A stretch of DNA of 44,527 nt from Eubacterium ramulus. Lineage in GTDB: Bacteria > Bacillota > Clostridia > Lachnospirales > Lachnospiraceae. Positions 25,194 to 34,460 of the stretch are shown here, one piece after another (within the stretch, counting starts at the first letter, position 1; every line of letters begins with the position of its first letter). The stretch spans positions 1 to 44,527 of the forward strand of contig NZ_JRFU01000089.1 of NCBI RefSeq assembly GCF_003122485.1. Reading direction: 5' to 3'. Made by a program: the position numbers and the translations under genes. A model generated the notes under the pieces. It had not been told where the DNA came from, did not search any database, and was given only the letters and a program-made list of their open reading frames with translations.

Positions 25194-25212
25194 TTTTTAC
25201 TCACGCCTAATC

Positions 25213-25241
25213 AATATATCATATTCAATCTGACTTGTAAA
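25213..25241 (-). promoter_or_regulatory. Probable promoter of rpsO
   Basis: On the minus strand TTTACA (25236-25241) and TATATT (25213-25218) are 17 bases apart, leading straight into the folded leader. Confidence 0.65.
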
Positions 25242-25299
25242 CCACTTTCTGCAAAATCATCCACCGTCAGACTTACCAAAAATCATCTGCTATCTCTTT

Positions 25300-26226
25300 T
25301 TATGCTTCATGCACATTTTTCAGATATTCCTTACAAACCAAAATATCCCGGTCCATCTGTGCCTTTAATTCTGCCAGAGAACCAAATTTCCGCTCCGGGC
25401 GGATAAACTTCAGGAAAGACACTTTGATGTCCTTTCCGTACAGATTGCCTGAGTAGTCAAACAAAAATGTCTCTACGCCCATAGGATTGACCCCTTCAAT
25501 GGTCGGCTTGCATCCCACGTTGCTGATACCGTCATACTGTTTTCCTTCTGCCAGAATCTCCACTGCATACACACCCTTTGGTGGAAGCAGTTTAAATTCT
25601 TCCGGGCGCTGATTTGCTGTCGGGATTCCGATGGTCCGTCCGATCTCGTTGCCGTGAAGCACCGGGCCGGTGAGAAAATAAGAATAGCCCAGCAGATAAT
25701 TGGCTTCTTCCATATTTCCTTCTGCAATCTCCTTACGGATTCTCGTACTGCTGATATCCTCGCCTTTGTACTGTTTTTTCTTAACGATCACTGCCTCATA
25801 GCCCAGATCATCCGCATACTGCTGTAATTCCCGAAAGGAACCGGCACGCTGATATCCAAAATGAAAATCCGTGCCTGCCACGATCATTTTTACATTGATC
25901 TTCTCTTTCAGCATCTGCAAAAATGCATAGGGAGAAAGCTGACGGAAGTCATCGGTAAACGGGCATTCGATCAGATAATCCACTCCCGCTTCTGCGAAAA
26001 TATGTGCTTTTTCTTCATTCGTAGATAACACATTGTACGTATCCTTGTGAATCGCTTTCGGTGGAATATCAAAAGTAAAGATCACACATTTGAGCCCCTG
26101 CTCCTTGCCTTTCTGCATAGCCTCCATCAGATAACGGTGTCCGCTGTGCAGACCGTCAAACTTGCCCAGAGTGATAACCGAAGGTTCTTCAATTTTAAAA
26201 TCCAATGTATCTTTTATATATTTCAT
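25300..26226 (-). CDS. ribF: Bifunctional riboflavin kinase / FAD synthetase
   Basis: RibF converts riboflavin to FMN and then FAD. The N-terminal FAD synthetase domain (about 15-180) shows VITLGKFDGLHSGHRYLM, a nucleotidyltransferase motif, and TDFHFGYQRAGS, then ISSTRIRKEIAEGN. The C-terminal kinase domain (about 185-305) shows GRTIGIPTANQ and KGVYAVEI, then GVETFLFDYSGNLYG. The 308-residue length is normal. The ATG has an upstream GGAGG that is rather distant (about 14 bases). It follows truB closely at the end of the nusA-infB supercluster. Confidence 0.96.
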   Translation of the reverse strand: MKYIKDTLDFKIEEPSVITLGKFDGLHSGHRYLMEAMQKGKEQGLKCVIFTFDIPPKAIHKDTYNVLSTNEEKAHIFAEAGVDYLIECPFTDDFRQLSPYAFLQMLKEKINVKMIVAGTDFHFGYQRAGSFRELQQYADDLGYEAVIVKKKQYKGEDISSTRIRKEIAEGNMEEANYLLGYSYFLTGPVLHGNEIGRTIGIPTANQRPEEFKLLPPKGVYAVEILAEGKQYDGISNVGCKPTIEGVNPMGVETFLFDYSGNLYGKDIKVSFLKFIRPERKFGSLAELKAQMDRDILVCKEYLKNVHEA

Positions 26227-26235
26227 CCTTACTCG

Positions 26236-27141
26236 TTAATCCTCCAAAAACATTTTTGACGGACGGAACAGTCCAAGATCTTCCCGATATTCATAAACGG
26301 CTGCAAAACGTCCATCCGACATCCGGACACGCACTTTCATTTCCGGTTCCGGTTTTATCGTTTCCTGAAACTGCTGCAGCGCCATCTTATTGCCATTTTT
26401 TAACATAATGTCAAATTCCGGCTTTGCTGTCAGCACCGGATACACTTCAAATACATGTTCGATCGGGGTCACCACATCTTTTAATGTGCCAGCTTCTTTA
26501 TATTCCTGTAAGGTGTCCAACTTATATGCATCTTCCATGCGATATCCTGCTGCCTGAAGACGGACAAGGCTTTTCATAGCCGCACCACAGCCAAGTTTCT
26601 GTCCAATGTCATGACACAACGTACGAATGTAAGTACCCTTGGAACAGGAAACCGTCATTGTTACGTACGGAAGTGCTATGTTTTCCACCTGAATCTTATA
26701 AATCGTCACCGGACGGGCTTTCCGCTCCACAGTGACACCGGCTCTGGCCAGATCACACAGTTTCTTTCCATTTACTTTCAATGCGGAATACATTGGCGGA
26801 ACCTGATGGATCTCGCCTTCAAACTGCATCACCGCATCCATAACCTTCTGTTCCATAAGACCGGAAGTATCCACTTTTTTTAAAATGGTTCCCGTCAGAT
26901 CCTGTGTATCCGTTTCCACGCCAAGCTGCATGACTGCACGATATACCTTATCCGAATCGGTCAGCATATCACAGACTTTCGTTGCTTTTCCAAGGCAGAC
27001 TGGCAGCACGCCTTCCGCATCCGGATCTAACGTCCCGGTATGACCGATTTTCTTCTGTCCACAGATCCCGCGCATCCGCGCCACTACATCAAAAGAAGTA
27101 TATCCTTTTTCCTTGTATACATTTATGATTCCGTTGTACAT
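26236..27141 (-). CDS. truB: tRNA pseudouridine(55) synthase
   Basis: TruB makes pseudouridine 55 in the T-loop of tRNAs. The 301-residue protein begins GIINVYKEKGYTSFDVVARM, with KKIGHTGTLDPDAEGVLPVCLGKATK carrying the catalytic Asp of the GTLDP motif, and later SCSKGTYIRTLCHDIG. A C-terminal PUA-like part follows. The start codon lies inside the end of nrnA (19-base overlap) with GAGG 7 bases upstream. Confidence 0.96.
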   Translation of the reverse strand: MYNGIINVYKEKGYTSFDVVARMRGICGQKKIGHTGTLDPDAEGVLPVCLGKATKVCDMLTDSDKVYRAVMQLGVETDTQDLTGTILKKVDTSGLMEQKVMDAVMQFEGEIHQVPPMYSALKVNGKKLCDLARAGVTVERKARPVTIYKIQVENIALPYVTMTVSCSKGTYIRTLCHDIGQKLGCGAAMKSLVRLQAAGYRMEDAYKLDTLQEYKEAGTLKDVVTPIEHVFEVYPVLTAKPEFDIMLKNGNKMALQQFQETIKPEPEMKVRVRMSDGRFAAVYEYREDLGLFRPSKMFLED

Positions 27142-28112
27142 CCATCTTCCTCTTTTGTCTTTAACTGCTTTCTGACTTTTGCAAGTACTTTTTTGAGGAT
27201 GTCATCCGGTTTTCCCTCGATGGACGCACCGGCTGCCCGGCAATGTCCGCCGCCGCCAAATTCTACGGCGATCGCTGCCACATCCACATAAGAAGCGGAA
27301 CGAAGACTGACTTTATAAGTATCATTTTCATTCGGATATACAAACACAGCAGCCTCTACGCCCGTGGTAGAACGCAGGGTACTTACAATTCCATCCAGAT
27401 CTTTTGGTTCCACATGAAATTTTTCCAGCTGTTTGCGCTTGATCACACTGGAAATACACATTCCGTCAAAATGCAGCTCCGCATCCATCAGTGCCTTTCC
27501 AAGAATCTGCTGCTGCGCAAAAGTACGGATATAGAATGTCTCGTCTACGATCCGGGAATAATCAATGCCCTTATCCATCAGTTTTCCCGCAATCTCCATC
27601 GTCTTCGATGAGGTGCAGGAATATTGAAACACACCTGTATCATGCACGATTCCAAGATAAATACACTCGGCAATCTCTTTTGTGATCTTGCTGCTATCTA
27701 AAAGCTGATAAACCAGTTCACAGGTAGAGCTTGCATTTGGGAAAATATAGTTAAAATCAGCAAAAGACTGGTTACTGATATGATGATCTACACAAAATGT
27801 GCTTTTTGCCACCTCAAAATACTGTCCTGCCAATCCCAGACGACCTGCATCCCCGCAATCCAGGGCAATAAACAGATCGTATTCTTTTTTACCGTCTGTC
27901 TCACGAATATGGCGAATCTTGTTCGCATTTTTCAAAAACAGAAATTTGTCCGGTATTGTCTCCAGATACACATCCGCCATAATGTCCGGATAATTGTCAC
28001 AAATATAATTATATACTGCCAGGCAGGAGCCCACACAGTCGCCATCCGGCCGGATATGACCGGAAATAGCTACTGTATGGATTCCTTCCAAATATGAATC
28101 TAATGAAATCAT
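27123..28112 (-). CDS. nrnA: DHH-family oligoribonuclease / pAp phosphatase NrnA
   Basis: NrnA degrades short oligoribonucleotides and 3'-phosphoadenosine 5'-phosphate using Mn2+. The DHH domain shows SGHIRPDGDCVGS near the N-terminus, FIALDCGDAGRLG and FCVDHHISNQ, the metal-binding signature. The C-terminal DHHA1 domain ends with EFGGGGHCRAAGAS. Length is about 329 residues. The start is uncertain: ATG at 28112 has AAGAGG 6 bases upstream, and ATG at 28118 is nearly as good. It starts just after rbfA and overlaps truB. Confidence 0.94.
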   Translation of the reverse strand: MISLDSYLEGIHTVAISGHIRPDGDCVGSCLAVYNYICDNYPDIMADVYLETIPDKFLFLKNANKIRHIRETDGKKEYDLFIALDCGDAGRLGLAGQYFEVAKSTFCVDHHISNQSFADFNYIFPNASSTCELVYQLLDSSKITKEIAECIYLGIVHDTGVFQYSCTSSKTMEIAGKLMDKGIDYSRIVDETFYIRTFAQQQILGKALMDAELHFDGMCISSVIKRKQLEKFHVEPKDLDGIVSTLRSTTGVEAAVFVYPNENDTYKVSLRSASYVDVAAIAVEFGGGGHCRAAGASIEGKPDDILKKVLAKVRKQLKTKEEDGCTTES

Positions 28113-28122
28113 GTCCATCCTC

Positions 28123-28491
28123 TTACTCTTCCTCTTTGCTGCCACCTGTTAATGCATCAATCTTCTTTGACATCTCAATGCCATATTCAATGGACTCATC
28201 CAGAATAAACCGAAGTTCCGGTGTATTTCTGAGATTCAGGGACTGTGCAAGACAACGTCTCGCATAGCCTGCTGCATTTTTCAATCCCTGAATGGTATCC
28301 TCTTTTTCTTTTTTGTCACCCAGTACACTGATATAAACCTTGCAGGTTTTCAGATCCGGAGCAACCTGTACCGCTGACACGGTGGTCAGCGGATGAATAC
28401 GCGGGTCCTTAATCTCATTGCGGATGATCGTAGATAACTCACGCATTACTTCTTCATTTAAACGGGTATTTTTAATACTGTTTTTTCTCAT
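28123..28491 (-). CDS. rbfA: Ribosome-binding factor A
   Basis: RbfA helps mature the 30S subunit at the 5' end of 16S rRNA. The 122-residue protein has the KH-like fold with RLNEEVMRELSTIIRNEIKDPRI near the start (read as two motifs, EVMRELSTII and NEIKDPR), VSAVQVAPDLKTCKVYISV and the C-terminal RNTPELRFILDESIEYG. GGAG lies about 11 bases upstream. It lies 17 bases after infB, its usual neighbour. Confidence 0.96.
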   Translation of the reverse strand: MRKNSIKNTRLNEEVMRELSTIIRNEIKDPRIHPLTTVSAVQVAPDLKTCKVYISVLGDKKEKEDTIQGLKNAAGYARRCLAQSLNLRNTPELRFILDESIEYGIEMSKKIDALTGGSKEEE

Positions 28492-28508
28492 ATTCTGTCA
28501 TCTCCAGA

Positions 28509-31148
28509 CTATCTTGGTACTTCTACCATCTTATATGCTTCTACGACATCAAACTCTGCAATGTCGTTAAATCCTTCAAATACAAGACCACATTCATATC
28601 CGGCTTTTACTTCTTTGACATCGTCTTTGAAACGTTTCAGGGAAGCTAAATCACCCTCGAAGATCTGTTTTCCTTCTCTTGTGATACGAACTTTGCAGTT
28701 ACGCTCAAATACACCATCCAGAATGTAAGAACCGGCAATGTTGCCGACACCGGAAGCTTTGAAGATCTGGCGAACTTCTGCATGACCGATGACTTTCTCC
28801 TCAAAGATCGGATCCAGCATACCTTTCATTGCTGCCTCGATATCCTCAATTGCTTTGTAAATAACGGAGTACAGACGAATGTCTACATGCTCCTGCTCTG
28901 CAGTTGCTTTTGCAGTTACATCCGGTTTTACGTTAAATCCAATGATGATCGCATTGGATGCGGAAGCCAGAGAAACATCGGACTCGTTGATGGCACCAAC
29001 ACCGCCATGGATTACTTTTACGACTACTTCCTCGTTGGAAAGTTTGGTCAAACTCTGTTTTACTGCCTCTACAGAACCCTGAACGTCTGCTTTTACGATC
29101 AGTTCCAGCTCTTTTAAGTTGCCAGTCTGAATCTGTGAGAACAGATCATCCAGAGACATTCTGGATCTGGTCTCCTCAAGCATTTTCTCTCTGTTCTGGG
29201 ATACAAAAGTATCTGCAAAGCTTCTTGCGTCCTTATCAGAATCACATGCAACGAATACTTCACCTGCATTCGGAACACTGTTCAGACCAAGGATCTCAAC
29301 CGGTGTAGAAGGACCTGCCTCTTTGACACGTCTTCCCTTATCATCGATCATGGCACGTACTTTACCATAGCTGCTTCCTGCTGCGATCGGCTCTCCGACT
29401 TTTAAGGTACCTTTCTGAACCAGAACGGTTGCAACTGCACCACGTCCTTTATCCAGCTGTGCTTCGATAACAAGACCACGGGCTTTTCTCTTCGGATTTG
29501 CTTTCAGCTCAAGAATATCTGCTGTCAGCAGTACCATCTCAAGAAGTTCTGTGATGCCTTCTCCGGTACGTGCAGATACCGGTACACAGATGGTGCTTCC
29601 ACCCCAGTCTTCCGGGATCAGTCCCTGCTCTGCAAGACCCTGTTTTACATAATCGATATTTGCGCTCTCTTTATCAATCTTGTTGATGGCTACAATGATC
29701 TCAATGCCTGCTGCTTTTGCATGGCTGATCGCCTCAATAGTCTGCGGCATGATTCCGTCATCAGCAGCAACTACCAGGATTGCGATATCCGTAGAATTTG
29801 CTCCACGCATACGCATAGCTGTAAATGCCTCATGACCCGGTGTATCAAGGAATGTGATCTTCTGTCCGTTGATCTGTACGACAGATGCACCGATATGCTG
29901 TGTGATACCACCTGCCTCGCGATCAGTTACATGAGTCTCACGAATGGCATCCAGCAGAGAAGTTTTACCATGGTCAACGTGTCCCATAACACATACAACC
30001 GGCGGTCTGGAAACCAGTGTGTTTTCATCCTCTTCTTCCTCTTTCAGAAGTTCAGCGATAACATCTACTTTCTCTTCCGGCTCAGCGATGCAGTTGAACT
30101 CCAGTGCGATCTCTTCTGCTTTCTCGTAATCAACTTCCTGGTTTACAGTTGCAAGAATACCCTGCATGAATAATTTTTCTACGACTTTGGAAGCCGGTAC
30201 ATCGATACGCTCTGCCAGCTCACGAACGGTCATAACTTCCGGCAGGGAAATGCTGCGAACTTCATCTGTCTTCTTTTCTGCCTGCGGCTGTGGCTGTGCA
30301 TTCCGTTTTTTGTGTCCCGTCTTCTTCTCCAGGTTTACGTACTGCTCCTGTTTACGGTTCTTTCTTTCGTAATCCTGTTTGTTTTTCTTTTTATTTACGT
30401 GTGTATTCTCTTTTCCGCGCAATTCCTCGATGGACGCCTTGTTGTCACGGTTCATACGTGAAATATCGTGATCTAAGCGTCCTCTCGATTCTCTCGAACG
30501 ACCTGAATTGTCCTGTCGATTGTTTCGATTACCTCCAAAATTATTACCACCGCCGCGATTACCCTGGAAGCCTTTCTGATTATTGTTGTCTTTTCTTTCA
30601 TAACGGCCATTTCTATCACCATTTTCCTGTCTTGCCGGTCTGTCACCATATCTTCTCTGTGGACGATCACCGTTTCTTGCCGGACGGTCACCATTTGGGC
30701 GCTGGGAACGGTCGCCGTCGTAACGTGGACGATCTCCATTCTGACGCTGTGGTCTGTCACCGTTCTGACGCTGACGATTGTCGTAACGTGGACGGTCACC
30801 ATCCTGGCGCTGACGGTTCTCTCCGTTTGCACGCTGTGGACGATCTCCATTCTGGCGCTGCGGACGATCCCCGTTTCTGTTTCCGTTATTGGAACGACGA
30901 TTGCTCATCTTGCTGTTCTGCGGATTGTATACAGCAGAAATGCTTGATTTTTTCTTCGGACGCTCTTTTTTATCTGCGTCTGCCTCGCCACTCTTTCCAT
31001 ATTTTCCTCTGACTAATGCAACCGCATTGTCTTCCAGTGTACTCATATGGCTGCTTACTTCTATATTATGTCCTTCCAGAAAAGTCATTACATCCTTTGC
31101 CGGTACATTATATTCTTTTGCAATTTCATGAACTCTGATTTTTGCCAT
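28509..31148 (-). CDS. infB: Translation initiation factor IF-2
   Basis: IF-2 is the GTPase that places initiator tRNA on the 30S subunit and promotes 70S joining. The 879-residue protein has an N-terminal IF2N domain (1-50), a long arginine/glycine/asparagine-rich linker (about 80-230), a second IF2N motif (about 300-355), then the GTPase core: GHVDHGKT (389-396), DTPGHEAF and NKIDK. Domains II-IV follow, with [11 protein letters not shown] in the C-terminal half. The linker holds ten GDR-repeat units, longer and more regular than usual. GGGAGG fixes the start at 31148. Confidence 0.97.
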   Translation of the reverse strand: MAKIRVHEIAKEYNVPAKDVMTFLEGHNIEVSSHMSTLEDNAVALVRGKYGKSGEADADKKERPKKKSSISAVYNPQNSKMSNRRSNNGNRNGDRPQRQNGDRPQRANGENRQRQDGDRPRYDNRQRQNGDRPQRQNGDRPRYDGDRSQRPNGDRPARNGDRPQRRYGDRPARQENGDRNGRYERKDNNNQKGFQGNRGGGNNFGGNRNNRQDNSGRSRESRGRLDHDISRMNRDNKASIEELRGKENTHVNKKKNKQDYERKNRKQEQYVNLEKKTGHKKRNAQPQPQAEKKTDEVRSISLPEVMTVRELAERIDVPASKVVEKLFMQGILATVNQEVDYEKAEEIALEFNCIAEPEEKVDVIAELLKEEEEDENTLVSRPPVVCVMGHVDHGKTSLLDAIRETHVTDREAGGITQHIGASVVQINGQKITFLDTPGHEAFTAMRMRGANSTDIAILVVAADDGIMPQTIEAISHAKAAGIEIIVAINKIDKESANIDYVKQGLAEQGLIPEDWGGSTICVPVSARTGEGITELLEMVLLTADILELKANPKRKARGLVIEAQLDKGRGAVATVLVQKGTLKVGEPIAAGSSYGKVRAMIDDKGRRVKEAGPSTPVEILGLNSVPNAGEVFVACDSDKDARSFADTFVSQNREKMLEETRSRMSLDDLFSQIQTGNLKELELIVKADVQGSVEAVKQSLTKLSNEEVVVKVIHGGVGAINESDVSLASASNAIIIGFNVKPDVTAKATAEQEHVDIRLYSVIYKAIEDIEAAMKGMLDPIFEEKVIGHAEVRQIFKASGVGNIAGSYILDGVFERNCKVRITREGKQIFEGDLASLKRFKDDVKEVKAGYECGLVFEGFNDIAEFDVVEAYKMVEVPR
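30459..30911 (-). repeat. Repeat-rich segment coding the IF-2 linker
   Basis: Residues about 80-230 of IF-2 contain eight GDRP units plus GDRS and GDRN, separated by RQN, RYD or PAR spacers of 4-13 residues. The DNA is correspondingly repetitive, with recurring GACGATC/GGTCACC-type words. The composition (Arg, Gly, Asn, Asp, Gln) predicts a disordered, RNA-binding segment. Confidence 0.8.
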
Positions 31149-31160
31149 TCTAGTTCCTCC

Positions 31161-31481
31161 CTATTCAGTTGTTGGTCTGTTATCTAACTGCTTCATGACA
31201 GATTTGGCAAAGCCCGGCTGCAGGATCGCTACCATAGAGCGGTACTCCTTGCCGATGCAATGACCAAGATCATCTTTACTTCCATAGATATACAGAGGGG
31301 TTTCATAAAAATCTGTCATATTTCTCATTTTCTTCTTTGTATTATCGGAAGCATCTTCTGCCACGATCACAACACACGCCAGACCGCCTTTGACGGCTTT
31401 CTCCACCGCAAATTCTCCACTGGCAATGCATCCGGCTTTCTGTGCAAGCCCCAGACCTGATAAAATCCTGTTATTCTGCAA
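31161..31481 (-). CDS. ylxQ: L7Ae/L30e-family RNA-binding protein YlxQ
   Basis: The 106-residue protein has the L7Ae/L30e fold: LGLAQKAGCIASGEFAVEKAV near the N-terminus and ACVVIVAEDASDNTKKKM with the kink-turn-binding segment. In Firmicutes it sits between rnpM and infB, as here. The start appears to be TTG at 31481: GAGGAG lies 10 bases upstream and no ATG is available before the conserved region. It overlaps the end of rnpM by 11 bases. The precise role is not settled. Confidence 0.9.
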   Translation of the reverse strand: MQNNRILSGLGLAQKAGCIASGEFAVEKAVKGGLACVVIVAEDASDNTKKKMRNMTDFYETPLYIYGSKDDLGHCIGKEYRSMVAILQPGFAKSVMKQLDNRPTTE

Positions 31482-31740
31482 TCGTTTTCATCTCCTCTGT
31501 CAATTCCGCAATAATTTCTTTTGGTATACTCATTTTGAACGAACGTTCCAATCCGTGATTCTGGACTGCCTGATCCAGACACTCCATCTTTTTGCACAAA
31601 TATGCTCCGCGGCCGTTTTTGCGACCTGCCGCGTCAATACAAAAGGTATTGTCCTGCATTTTCAAAACACGGATCATTTCTCTTTTTTCCCGCATTTCGT
31701 GACATCCCACACACATGCGCATCGGACTTTTCTTATTCAT
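31471..31740 (-). CDS. rnpM: RNase P modulator RnpM (YlxR family)
   Basis: The 89-residue YlxR-family protein shows RMCVGCHEMREKREMIRV and the hallmark GRGAYLC; B. subtilis RnpM was reported to bind the RNase P RNA. The start at 31740 is set by the family N-terminus and AGGA 8 bases upstream; the ATG overlaps the nusA stop region by 8 bases. It sits in its usual slot between nusA and ylxQ. Confidence 0.93.
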   Translation of the reverse strand: MNKKSPMRMCVGCHEMREKREMIRVLKMQDNTFCIDAAGRKNGRGAYLCKKMECLDQAVQNHGLERSFKMSIPKEIIAELTEEMKTIAE

Positions 31741-32962
31741 TCTCTCCATCCTCATCTTCGATTTCCGGAATATTAATGAATCCATCGTCATCGGAAGCAT
31801 CTGTCGGATGATACTCCTCATTCATATCTTCCAGATCGATGTCGTTTAATTCTTCATCCTCGTAATCTTCTTCATAATCCATGAAGTCACCGGCTTCTCT
31901 TGCCTGTGTCTCACTCTTGATGTCGATCTTGAATCCGGTCAGGCGGGCTGCCAGACGTGCATTCTGGCCTTCTTTACCGATTGCCAGGGAAAGCTGATAA
32001 TCCGGAACAACAACTTTTGCCTTGTTCTCCTCTGCATCTGCAATAACGGAGATAACTTTTGCCGGGCTTAATGCATTCTCAATGAGCATAGCCGGGTTCT
32101 CATTCCAGTTGATGATATCGATCTTCTCACCGTTTAACTCTTCTACAATGGCATTGACACGGGCACCGTTCATACCAACGCATGCGCCTACCGGATCAAC
32201 GTCCGGATCATTGGACCATACTGCCATCTTTGTACGGCTTCCTGCCTCACGGGCAATGCTCTTGATCTCAACGATACCGTCACGAACCTCTGCAACCTCT
32301 GCCTCAAACAGACGTTTTACCAGTTCCGGATGTGTTCTGGATACAAGTACTTTCGGTCCTTTGGAAGTAGATTTTACATCGATCACATATACTTTGATAC
32401 GCTCGGTCGGCTCAAATGTCTCGCCCGGGATCATCTCGTTTTCACTGAGGACAGCGTCCACTTTACCAAGGTCAATACTTACATTGTTTCCAATATAACG
32501 CTGAACGATACCGGTTACAATATCTTTGGACATTCCATAATACTGATCAAAGATCACTTTGCGCTCTTCCTCACGGATTTTCTGTAAAATAACATTCTTT
32601 GCATTCTGTGTTGCGATACGTCCGAAATCTTTGGACTGGATCTCCTCATGGATCACATCGCCAAGTCCATGACCACCGCCGATCATCATTGCCTCTGCAA
32701 AGCTGATCTCTGTCAGCGGATCTGTCACTTCCTGTACGACGGTTTTCTCAGCGTAAACATGAAACTCACAAGTCTCCGGATCGATGGTAACTTTGATATT
32801 GTCAGCTTTTCCAAAATGGTTTTTACATGCTGTCAGCAGTGAGTTCTCAATTGCTTCCAGTAATGTATCCTTGCTGATATTTTTTTCTTTTTCTAAAATT
32901 GTCAATGCTTCCAGTAATTCTCTGCTCTCAGCATTTTTTTTGCTCTTGCTGCTTTTTGCCAT
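31733..32962 (-). CDS. nusA: Transcription termination/antitermination factor NusA
   Basis: NusA binds RNA polymerase and nascent RNA to control pausing and termination. The 409-residue protein has the polymerase-binding N-terminal domain (about 1-125), an S1 domain (about 135-200) and two KH domains (about 205-345) with DPVGACVGMNGARVNAIVEEL and LSLAIGKEGQNARLAARLTG. It lacks the E. coli C-terminal repeats, as usual for Firmicutes. The last 60 residues are strongly acidic. AGGAGG upstream supports the start. Confidence 0.97.
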   Translation of the reverse strand: MAKSSKSKKNAESRELLEALTILEKEKNISKDTLLEAIENSLLTACKNHFGKADNIKVTIDPETCEFHVYAEKTVVQEVTDPLTEISFAEAMMIGGGHGLGDVIHEEIQSKDFGRIATQNAKNVILQKIREEERKVIFDQYYGMSKDIVTGIVQRYIGNNVSIDLGKVDAVLSENEMIPGETFEPTERIKVYVIDVKSTSKGPKVLVSRTHPELVKRLFEAEVAEVRDGIVEIKSIAREAGSRTKMAVWSNDPDVDPVGACVGMNGARVNAIVEELNGEKIDIINWNENPAMLIENALSPAKVISVIADAEENKAKVVVPDYQLSLAIGKEGQNARLAARLTGFKIDIKSETQAREAGDFMDYEEDYEDEELNDIDLEDMNEEYHPTDASDDDGFINIPEIEDEDGENE

Positions 32963-32983
32963 TTTTTCCTTTTTCCTCCTGTT

Positions 32984-33451
32984 CTAAAAATCAAATGCCA
33001 GTCTGATCAGTGCGATCTCGTTTTTCTGGAAAGTAAGTGCTTCACCTTCCTCCGGCTGAATCGTTACAGTATCTTCTGTATATCCGGTCAGAATTCCATA
33101 AAATTCTTTCTGACGGTTGATTGCACGATAAGTACGGATCTCTAATTCTTTTCCCATACTTCTCACATAATCTTTTTCTTTTTTCAGCGGTCTGCCAAGT
33201 CCCGGGGAACTTACCTCGAATACATAAGAATCGGCAATAAAATCCTTCTCATCCAGCAGATCGTTCATTCTGCGGGCAACTGCCTCACAATCATTGACGG
33301 TAATACCGCCCTCTTTATCGATGTAGGCGCGTAAATACCAGGTGCTTCCCTCTTTTACATATTCCACATCTACCAGTTCAAAATTCATTTCTTCCATGAT
33401 CGGAAGTAATAAGGCTTCTGTACGTGCTTCATAATCTTCGCGTTTTGACAT
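32984..33451 (-). CDS. rimP: Ribosome maturation factor RimP
   Basis: RimP assists early 30S assembly around S12. The 155-residue protein shows LVDVEYVKEGSTWYLRAYID, VNDCEAVARRMNDLLDE and the highly conserved YVFEVSSPGLGRPLKKEKDY, then a C-terminal SH3-like domain. I chose the ATG at 33451: AAGG lies 8 bases upstream, while the upstream GTG would use that site as codons. It is first in the nusA-infB operon. Confidence 0.95.
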   Translation of the reverse strand: MSKREDYEARTEALLLPIMEEMNFELVDVEYVKEGSTWYLRAYIDKEGGITVNDCEAVARRMNDLLDEKDFIADSYVFEVSSPGLGRPLKKEKDYVRSMGKELEIRTYRAINRQKEFYGILTGYTEDTVTIQPEEGEALTFQKNEIALIRLAFDF

Positions 33452-33490
33452 CTTTGTCACCTTCTTTCTCAGATTTCACTATACAACAAC

Positions 33491-33516
33491 TAAGAGTGGA
33501 CTCGCGCCCACTCTTA
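33491..33516. other. Perfect 9-bp hairpin between fur-like gene and rimP
   Basis: TAAGAGTGG and CCACTCTTA pair perfectly around 8 bases, 40 bases upstream of rimP. On the minus strand GTTGTTG follows, a poor terminator tail. A weak promoter (TTGTAA 33558-33563, TAATTA 33535-33540, 17-base spacer) lies upstream, so the hairpin may sit in the rimP leader or weakly terminate the fur-like gene. Confidence 0.5.
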
Positions 33517-33578
33517 CAACATACTACATATTCTTAATTAATAATTTATCACACTATTTACAAAGATGCAAGTTTTTT

Positions 33579-34022
33579 TTATACCATGCCTGCTTTTACT
33601 GTCCGCACATTCTGTCGGTCAATGTATCCGCACGCCCGCAATCCCCGTTCGATCACGCGCATCCACTCCGGTTCTGTCAGCACACGCACAGAACTGTCAT
33701 CCAGTTCGATCACATGCTCTTCCCGTTTTGCGCCGGTCTCACAGGTCACCTCATACAGATTCACCCGGCTGATGGCACCGATCTGTTCTAACAGGTTCAC
33801 CATACGATATACGGTCGCTGTTCCGATCTTCGGATCTAATTTGGATGCTTTATAATAAATCTCTTTGCAGCTGGTGCAGTTTCCACTCAGAATCACATCC
33901 AGTAAAATCATGCGCTGTTTTGTGATACGGCATCCGTTCTCTTTTAATCTGTCAACGATCCGATCTTTCTGCATCTGCGTTCTGTAATAGTTTTCCGTCT
34001 TTTCTAATTCTGTTGCCTGCAT
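33579..34022 (-). CDS. Fur-family transcriptional regulator with degenerate metal sites
   Basis: The 147-residue protein has the Fur winged-helix domain (about 15-90): CRITKQRMILLDVILSG, then KIGTATVYRMVNLLEQIGAISRV, the recognition region. The C-terminal dimerisation and metal domain is short and lacks the usual His-rich motif and paired CxxC; the only cysteines are 31, 49, 52, 94 and 131 and the only histidine is His103. A canonical Fe or Zn sensor site is therefore not visible. The start has AAAGGA 8 bases upstream and lies just downstream of a strong promoter. The regulon is unknown. Confidence 0.85.
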   Translation of the reverse strand: MQATELEKTENYYRTQMQKDRIVDRLKENGCRITKQRMILLDVILSGNCTSCKEIYYKASKLDPKIGTATVYRMVNLLEQIGAISRVNLYEVTCETGAKREEHVIELDDSSVRVLTEPEWMRVIERGLRACGYIDRQNVRTVKAGMV

Positions 34023-34050
34023 ACTAGATTTCCTTTCTCTATCTTTTTTT

Positions 34051-34079
34051 AGTATAAAGCAACGTGTGTTAGGTGTCAA
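34051..34079 (-). promoter_or_regulatory. Strong promoter of the fur-like gene
   Basis: On the minus strand TTGACA (34074-34079) and TATACT (34051-34056) are spaced by 17 bases, giving a leader of only about 20 bases. Confidence 0.8.
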
Positions 34080-34130
34080 TAATGTTTTTTATTTTTTGCT
34101 TATTCAGGGTAACTATGACTCACGTGCAAA

Positions 34131-34178
34131 AAACTCCCCAAAACCGATACCGTTTTTGATACCCGTTTTGAGGAGTTT
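34131..34178 (-). terminator. Rho-independent terminator of the codB-amidase operon
   Basis: A 14-bp stem (AAACTCCTCAAAAC with GTTTTGGGGAGTTT, one G-U) and a 20-base loop are followed by a T-run on the minus strand. Confidence 0.88.
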
Positions 34179-34244
34179 CTCAATTTCTCTATTTGCGAAA
34201 AGACAGAATCATATCTGTTCTTATCCTTCTGTTATTTATGCCTT

Positions 34245-34460
34245 CTATGCCCCAAGCAATGCACAGTAAAACTCTGCCGCACAGGAAAATGTCTCCTGAC
34301 GGATCGGTGCTAGGATCTCCCGTACACTCAGGTACTGATCTGCACCTGCTTTCACGATTTCATCCCCGATCTGTTCCAGAATCTCCTGTTTGCTGATGGG
34401 ATAGGAAATATCAGCCATCCGCTTGTGCAGTAAATGTAACATTCCTTTAAACTGTGCCAT
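34245..34460 (-). CDS. Small protein of unknown function, third gene of the codB-amidase operon
   Basis: The 71-residue protein is predicted helical and soluble, starting MAQFKGMLHLLHKRM and ending CAAEFYCALLGA. I do not recognise a family. It overlaps the end of the amidase gene by 14 bases in another frame, so the ATG at 34460 uses coupled translation. It is followed by a strong terminator, so it is part of a three-gene transcript. Its tight coupling suggests it works with the amidase or permease. Confidence 0.65.
   Translation of the reverse strand: MAQFKGMLHLLHKRMADISYPISKQEILEQIGDEIVKAGADQYLSVREILAPIRQETFSCAAEFYCALLGA

Noticed and set aside
30290-31012. A 240-residue plus-strand frame opposite the IF-2 linker, rich in His, Asp and Cys.
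   Set aside because: The repeats on the other strand create this frame; it has no ribosome site and no family resemblance.
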